NCBI GenBank assembly: GCA_021738105.1
Contig: JAIPCS010000120.1
Coordinates: forward strand, 1 to 10,293
Direction of reading: 5' to 3'
DNA: 10,293 nucleotides
DNA from: Sulfuritalea sp.
Lineage (GTDB): Bacteria; Pseudomonadota; Gammaproteobacteria; Burkholderiales; Rhodocyclaceae
The notes beneath the pieces are model-generated. The model saw only the letters and a list, made by a program, of their open reading frames with translations. It was not told where the DNA came from and ran no database searches. Positions 6,838-10,293 of this stretch are shown one piece after another; position 1 is the first letter of the stretch, and the number at the start of each line of letters is the position of its first letter. The translations under genes and the position numbers were made by a program.

Positions 6838-7449
6838 TTACCTTGTTTGCTTGAGCGCCGTGCCCATGCCCTGCAAGTAAGCGATCAATGCGTCGAGTTC
6901 GGTAACGCCCTCGATAGCCTTCATCGCGCCGGCGATTTCAGCATCGGTATAGGGCACGCCTACCATGCGCAATGCCTTCATCTTGGCTTCGATGGCATCG
7001 TCCTTGAGCGGACGATCCAGCCAAGAGTAGGCAGGCATGTTCGACTCGGGCACCACATCACGCGGATTCAGCAGGTGGGTGCGATGCCATTGGTCGGTAT
7101 AGCGCCCGCCGACACGCGCCAAATCCGGTCCGGTGCGCTTGGAGCCCCACTGGAACGGATGGTCATAGACGAACTCGCCTGCCACCGAGTAGTGGCCATA
7201 GCGTTCCGTCTCGGCACGGAAAGGGCGGATCATCTGCGAATGGCAGTTGTAGCAGCCTTCACGAATGTAGATGTCGCGCCCAGACAGGCGAAGCGGACTA
7301 TAGGGCTTGACCAGCTCGTTGGTCGGCGTGGTGGTGGACTTCTGGTAGAACAGCGGGACGATTTCAAGCAAACCACCCACACTGATCGTGAGGATGGTCA
7401 AGACAATCAGCAAGCCCACGTTCCGTTCAATTTGGTCATGCGTCAACAT
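6838..7449 (-). CDS. ccoO: cbb3-type oxidase monoheme subunit II, CcoO
   Basis: CcoO is the membrane-anchored monoheme cytochrome c subunit that relays electrons from CcoP to the heme b of CcoN. The 203-residue protein has one N-terminal helix at about 11-33. The single heme c site CYNCH is at 66-70, within the conserved [17 protein letters not shown] block. Met138 in PESNMPAY is the probable axial ligand. The length and the [17 protein letters not shown] segment are standard for the family. An AAGGAG Shine-Dalgarno site lies 9 bases before the ATG. It follows ccoN by 27 bases in the same operon. Confidence 0.97.
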   Translation of the reverse strand: MLTHDQIERNVGLLIVLTILTISVGGLLEIVPLFYQKSTTTPTNELVKPYSPLRLSGRDIYIREGCYNCHSQMIRPFRAETERYGHYSVAGEFVYDHPFQWGSKRTGPDLARVGGRYTDQWHRTHLLNPRDVVPESNMPAYSWLDRPLKDDAIEAKMKALRMVGVPYTDAEIAGAMKAIEGVTELDALIAYLQGMGTALKQTR

Positions 7450-7476
7450 GATGTATAGCTCCTTAATCTGTGCAGG

Positions 7477-8898
7477 TCAGTGGGCCGCAGCGGGTTCGAG
7501 AACCGGCGCGTCGACCGCCTTGCCACTCGCCATGGTCAAGAACATGTTGTAGGCCATGATGAACATTCCTGAGAGGAACAGCAGGCCGCCCAGCAAGCGG
7601 ATGGTCCAGAACGGGTAGGTCGCCTTGACCGACTCAACGAAGGAATAGGTCAGCGTACCGTCCAGGTTCGTCGCGCGCCACATCAGTCCCTGCATTACCC
7701 CGGCAATCCACATCGAGGCGATGTACAGCACCACGCCGATGGTTGCCACCCAGAAATGCACTTCGATCAACTTTTTCGACGCCATTTCGGGCCGGCCAAA
7801 CAAACGCGGCAGCAGGTAGTAGATCGAGCCGATGGAAATCATCGCGACCCAGCCCAGTGCGCCGGAATGCACGTGGCCGACGGTCCAGTCGGTGTAGTGC
7901 GACAACGCATTCACCGTCTTGATCGACATCATCGGACCTTCAAATGTTGACATGCCATAGAAGGACAGCGAGGTGATCATGAACTTCAGGATCGGGTCGT
8001 CGCGTAGTTTGTGCCAGGCACCCGACAGGGTCATGATGCCGTTGATCATGCCGCCCCAGGAAGGCGCCAGAAGAATCAGCGAGAAGATCATGCCGACACT
8101 CTGCGTCCAGTCAGGCAGGGCTGTGTAGTGCAAATGGTGCGGGCCGGCCCACATGTAGGTAAAGATCAGGGCCCAAAAGTGCACCACGGACAAACGATAG
8201 GAATAGATCGGGCGACCGGCCTGCTTGGGCACAAAGTAATACATCATGCCGAGGAAGCCCGCAGTGAGGAAGAAACCTACCGCGTTGTGGCCATACCACC
8301 ACTGCACCATCGCGTCCTGCACACCCGCGTACGCGGAGTAGGACTTGAACAAGGTCACCGGTATCGCGGCGCTATTGACCAGATGCAGAACGGCGACCGT
8401 GAGGATGAAGCCGCCAAAGAACCAGTTCGCCACATAAATGTGGGATACCTTGCGCTTGACGATGGTGCCGAAGAACACCACTGCATAGGACACCCAGACC
8501 AAAGTAATCAGGATATCGATCGGCCACTCCAGCTCAGCGTACTCCTTGCCTTGGGTCATGCCCAGCGGCAAAGAAACGGCAGCCAGAACGATTACAAGCT
8601 GCCAGCCCCAGAATGTAAAGGCTGCGAGCGCCGGCGCGAACAGCGGCGCATGACTGGTACGCTGCACGGCAAAATATGATGTGGCGAACAGCGCACATCC
8701 GCCAAAGGCGAAAATTACGGCGTTGGTATGCAACGGACGCAACCGTCCGTAGCTCAGCCACTCGTGAACATTCAATTCCGGCCAGACCAGTTGAGCGGCA
8801 ATAATGACGCCCACCAGCATACCTACGATGCCCCAAATTACGGTCATCACAGCGAACTGGCGCACGACTTTGTAGTTGTAAGTCGCTTGCGATTGCAT
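7477..8898 (-). CDS. ccoN: cbb3-type cytochrome c oxidase catalytic subunit I, CcoN
   Basis: CcoN is the catalytic core of the high-affinity cbb3 heme-copper oxidase. It reduces O2 to water and pumps protons in the cytoplasmic membrane at low oxygen. The 473 residues form about twelve membrane helices. The metal ligands expected from the Pseudomonas stutzeri enzyme are all present with a constant offset of three. They are His57 and His344 for low-spin heme b, His342 for heme b3, and His204, His254 and His255 for CuB. Tyr248, the cross-linked active-site tyrosine in helix VII, and Glu320 in STFEGPMM are also conserved. The ATG at 8898 has GAGGT 9 bases upstream. It heads the ccoNOQP operon and is preceded by a perfect FNR box about 104 bases upstream. 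The unrelated longer frames on the opposite strand are shadows. Confidence 0.98.
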   Translation of the reverse strand: MQSQATYNYKVVRQFAVMTVIWGIVGMLVGVIIAAQLVWPELNVHEWLSYGRLRPLHTNAVIFAFGGCALFATSYFAVQRTSHAPLFAPALAAFTFWGWQLVIVLAAVSLPLGMTQGKEYAELEWPIDILITLVWVSYAVVFFGTIVKRKVSHIYVANWFFGGFILTVAVLHLVNSAAIPVTLFKSYSAYAGVQDAMVQWWYGHNAVGFFLTAGFLGMMYYFVPKQAGRPIYSYRLSVVHFWALIFTYMWAGPHHLHYTALPDWTQSVGMIFSLILLAPSWGGMINGIMTLSGAWHKLRDDPILKFMITSLSFYGMSTFEGPMMSIKTVNALSHYTDWTVGHVHSGALGWVAMISIGSIYYLLPRLFGRPEMASKKLIEVHFWVATIGVVLYIASMWIAGVMQGLMWRATNLDGTLTYSFVESVKATYPFWTIRLLGGLLFLSGMFIMAYNMFLTMASGKAVDAPVLEPAAAH

Positions 8899-8954
8899 GA
8901 TGGATTTACCTCATAAAAAAGAAACTGTTCACGCTGCCAAATCTACTGCGGTGC

Positions 8955-8960
8955 AGTATA
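8955..8960 (-). promoter_or_regulatory. Candidate -10 of the ccoN promoter
   Basis: Read on the minus strand this is TATACT, a 4-of-6 match to TATAAT with the key T1, A2 and T6 kept. Transcription would start near 8947-8948, about 50 bases before the ccoN ATG. No good -35 hexamer lies 17 bases upstream. The FNR box centre is then at about -61.5, the standard class I position. The promoter call depends on this spacing agreement. Confidence 0.55.
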
Positions 8961-9001
8961 GAAAGCTTTCAACAACACCGCATCCACAACGTCTCGATTT
9001 T

Positions 9002-9015
9002 TTGATTTATATCAA
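9002..9015. promoter_or_regulatory. FNR box (TTGAT-TTAT-ATCAA) upstream of ccoNOQP
   Basis: All ten consensus positions of TTGAT-N4-ATCAA are present, with centre at about 9008.5. The box is about 104 bases before the ccoN start and 41 bases before the candidate -10. FNR/ANR activation of cbb3 operons is well established in Proteobacteria, and an Fnr-type gene lies next door. Confidence in the site is high; the class I position is inferred. Confidence 0.88.
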
Positions 9016-9028
9016 ACATATTGCGATC

Positions 9029-9038
9029 GAAAATTTTC
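9029..9038. repeat. Perfect A/T-rich 10-bp palindrome upstream of the FNR box
   Basis: GAAAATTTTC lies 13 bases on the fnr side of the FNR box, that is, further upstream of the cco promoter. It could be an UP-like or bending element or a second operator half, or chance in A/T-rich DNA. Only the palindrome itself is certain. Confidence 0.35.
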
Positions 9039-9057
9039 ACATCATTTGTTTTCCTGA

Positions 9058-9085
9058 TGGATCGATGCGAAAAGCGTGCGATCCA
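9058..9085. repeat. Inverted repeat in the fnr-ccoN gap (TGGATCG-N14-CGATCCA)
   Basis: Seven-base arms at 9058-9064 and 9079-9085 are perfectly complementary, with 14 bases between. Two further C-G pairs can form outside after a three-base bulge (CC at 9053-9054 with GG at 9086-9087), and GC/GC inside closes a GAAAA loop. It may be an RNA stem-loop or a protein-binding dyad. There is no T tract after it, so it is not an intrinsic terminator. Its position would be about -110 to -140 relative to the inferred cco start. Confidence 0.45.
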
Positions 9086-9526
9086 GGACGGTCGGTTCCC
9101 CTGCTTAAAGTTTCGAGATTCCGCACCACTCCGTAGTGTTTTGTATCGTCTCCGTCATGCGCTTCAGCCTTTCCTCAATTTCAAATTGCACTCATGGAGA
9201 TACGGCGAACTGATCGACAATTCGCTGACATGCCGCCGACCCACGATGCCCGGAAACTGTTGTTTGAATGGTGCTGAGTAGTCCATAGATCATGGCCTGT
9301 GATTGTCGATGTCCTGAATACCGAGACTAAAACCGCCCCGAAATCAAGGCTTCCAAAATGACCGCTGTAAGGATAATCGGATGTCCATATCTTAATAAGA
9401 ATTCCAATCAACGAACGGATGAAAACCCTGACCCACGTCAACCTTTGTGTTCGTGCAGGAGGCCCGGGGACCCCCTGGTAAACAAATCTGATCCAAATTT
9501 TTCATAACGCGTAATACGTTTTTACA

Positions 9527-10288
9527 TCAGGCGGCTTTGACCCGTGCCACAGCTTCAAGTTGTTTCAGGTCTACCAGACTGACGTGACGCCGTTTGGTCA
9601 CTATGATTCCGGAATCCTGGAATCGCGCCAGAATACGACAGACCGTTTCTTCGGCTATCCCGAGATAGTTACCGATGTCGCCTCGTGACATGCTCAAGTG
9701 GAACTGTGTCGCAGAATAGTTGCGCGCAGCAAAGCGTCTTGACAGTCCGATCAGATATTCAGCCAGACGCTCTTCAGCGCTTCTTTTTCCAAGCAACAAC
9801 ATGAGTTCCTCATCCCGGCATATCTGCCCACTCATGATTTTTAACAGTTGATATTGAAGCGACGGAATTTTTTGCGCCAACTCTTCCATCCGCCAAACTT
9901 CGACGCAGCACACCGAGGCTGTTTCAAGCGCCCGCGCCTCGCTGTTATGGTGACCCGATGCCAGCGCACCCAGACCAAGAAGTTCGCCGGCAATATGAAA
10001 GCCGGTGATCTGCACCCGGCCGTCCGCTGTGCACACGTATGTTTTGACCGAGCCGCTGCGAATGGCATAGATGTAGTCGAACGAATCGCCAGGCCTGAAG
10101 AGAAGCTGCCCGCGTTTAAATGTTTCCTTGCGTTTGACCACGCTCTCCAGCAACGACATATTCGCCGAATCCAGGCCAAGGGGAAGGCAAAGCTGATAAA
10201 CCCCGCATTGCGAGCATGCGATCGGCTCGCAATGATTCTCAGGCATCGGCCTGAGTCGAGTAACTTTCGATACGGACGGAGATTTCAT
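9527..10288 (-). CDS. fnr: Fnr/Anr-type oxygen-sensing transcriptional regulator
   Basis: This is a CRP/FNR-superfamily regulator that carries an O2-labile [4Fe-4S] cluster, dimerises without oxygen and binds TTGAT-N4-ATCAA. The 253 residues from the ATG at 10288 align well with Escherichia coli FNR. Cluster ligands are Cys25, Cys28 and Cys34 (C-x2-C-x5-C) plus Cys127, the equivalent of Cys122. Leu33 (Leu28), Ile156 (Ile151) and Asp159 (Asp154), which tune cluster stability and dimerisation, are conserved. The cyclic-nucleotide-like fold spans about 45-140. A dimer helix follows, then the helix-turn-helix around 200-225. The recognition helix reads EETVCR: Glu214 and Arg218 match Glu209 and Arg213, but Cys217 replaces Ser212. 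Only five bases lie beyond the ATG, so the Shine-Dalgarno site is not visible and a longer start cannot be excluded. Two perfect FNR boxes in the window are likely targets. Confidence 0.95.
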   Translation of the reverse strand: MKSPSVSKVTRLRPMPENHCEPIACSQCGVYQLCLPLGLDSANMSLLESVVKRKETFKRGQLLFRPGDSFDYIYAIRSGSVKTYVCTADGRVQITGFHIAGELLGLGALASGHHNSEARALETASVCCVEVWRMEELAQKIPSLQYQLLKIMSGQICRDEELMLLLGKRSAEERLAEYLIGLSRRFAARNYSATQFHLSMSRGDIGNYLGIAEETVCRILARFQDSGIIVTKRRHVSLVDLKQLEAVARVKAA

Positions 10289-10293
10289 GATCC

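Larger units (their letters stand above)
9016..9526. other. Gene-free 0.5-kb stretch between fnr and the cco promoter
   Basis: No convincing protein-coding frame is present. The three short frames that can be drawn through it (up to 86 codons, both strands) have no Shine-Dalgarno site, recognisable motif or plausible composition. Structured items seen are the palindrome at 9029-9038, the inverted repeat at 9058-9085, a TCTTA-A-TAAGA dyad at 9390-9400 and a GC-rich GGGGACCCC dyad near 9467-9475. A clear intrinsic terminator for fnr was not found. The stretch could hold an untranslated RNA or old mobile-element debris, but nothing here proves either. Confidence 0.5.

Noticed and set aside
6742..7458. 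238-codon plus-strand frame opposite ccoO
   Set aside because: It lies antisense to the firmly identified ccoO and ccoQ genes and has no recognisable domain; it is a shadow of GC-biased codon use.
8011..8679. 222-codon plus-strand frame opposite ccoN
   Set aside because: It is His/Arg/Gln-rich with no motif and sits entirely antisense to ccoN.
9021..9281. 86-codon frame in the fnr-ccoN gap as a possible small protein
   Set aside because: There is no Shine-Dalgarno site, the composition is atypical and nothing is recognisable; an overlapping opposite-strand frame is equally unconvincing.
9467..9475. GC-rich GGGGACCCC dyad as an fnr terminator
   Set aside because: No T tract follows it on either strand and the arms are short.
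1..10293. CRISPR array, tRNA or rRNA genes, toxin-antitoxin or phage-defence modules
   Set aside because: No regularly spaced direct repeats, RNA-gene signatures or defence-protein motifs were seen on either strand by reading.

Overview
This window is most likely betaproteobacterial chromosome. It carries a ccoNOQP cluster in the proteobacterial arrangement, a two-transmembrane-helix form of CcoP, a class I PHA synthase and an Fnr/Anr-type regulator with the C-x2-C-x5-C cluster motif. The genus cannot be fixed from the sequence; the mix of traits would suit a microaerobic or facultatively denitrifying Nitrosomonadales- or Rhodocyclales-like bacterium (inference).

Layout. Positions 1-126 hold the last codons of an IS630-like transposase reading in from the left edge. 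A class I PHA synthase gene (phaC) follows on the minus strand (254-1987). A 164-bp divergent intergenic region separates it from a universal stress protein gene (2152-2595, plus), and this region contains a perfect FNR box. Just after the usp gene comes a hemerythrin-like reading frame (2620-3210) that is interrupted by an in-frame TAA at codon 48. A probable bidirectional terminator (3218-3247) closes this plus-strand unit. From there to the right end everything is on the minus strand. In transcription order, right to left, this is: fnr (10288-9527), a 628-bp non-coding gap with a second perfect FNR box, ccoN, ccoO, ccoQ, ccoP, a strong intrinsic terminator, ccoG, fixH (ccoH) and a 90-codon two-helix membrane protein of unknown function.

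How it fits together. The window reads as an oxygen-limitation locus. Fnr is a [4Fe-4S] oxygen sensor. Its target palindrome TTGAT-N4-ATCAA occurs exactly twice in promoter positions: before ccoN, at about -61.5 relative to a TATACT -10 (class I spacing), and before usp, at about -41.5 relative to a TAGGCT -10 (class II spacing). CcoNOQP is the high-affinity cbb3 terminal oxidase. CcoG and FixH are its assembly and copper-handling factors. The P-type ATPase ccoI and the small gene ccoS, which usually accompany them, are not in the window. Universal stress and hemerythrin proteins are common members of Fnr regulons. phaC shares the FNR-box intergenic region, so carbon/reductant storage may be tied to the same signal.

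No clearly new multi-gene system is visible. The items most worth a second look are the broken hemerythrin frame, the shared FNR box between phaC and usp, the terminator that splits ccoNOQP from ccoGH, the unassigned 90-residue membrane protein and the structured but unexplained 0.5-kb gap between fnr and ccoN.
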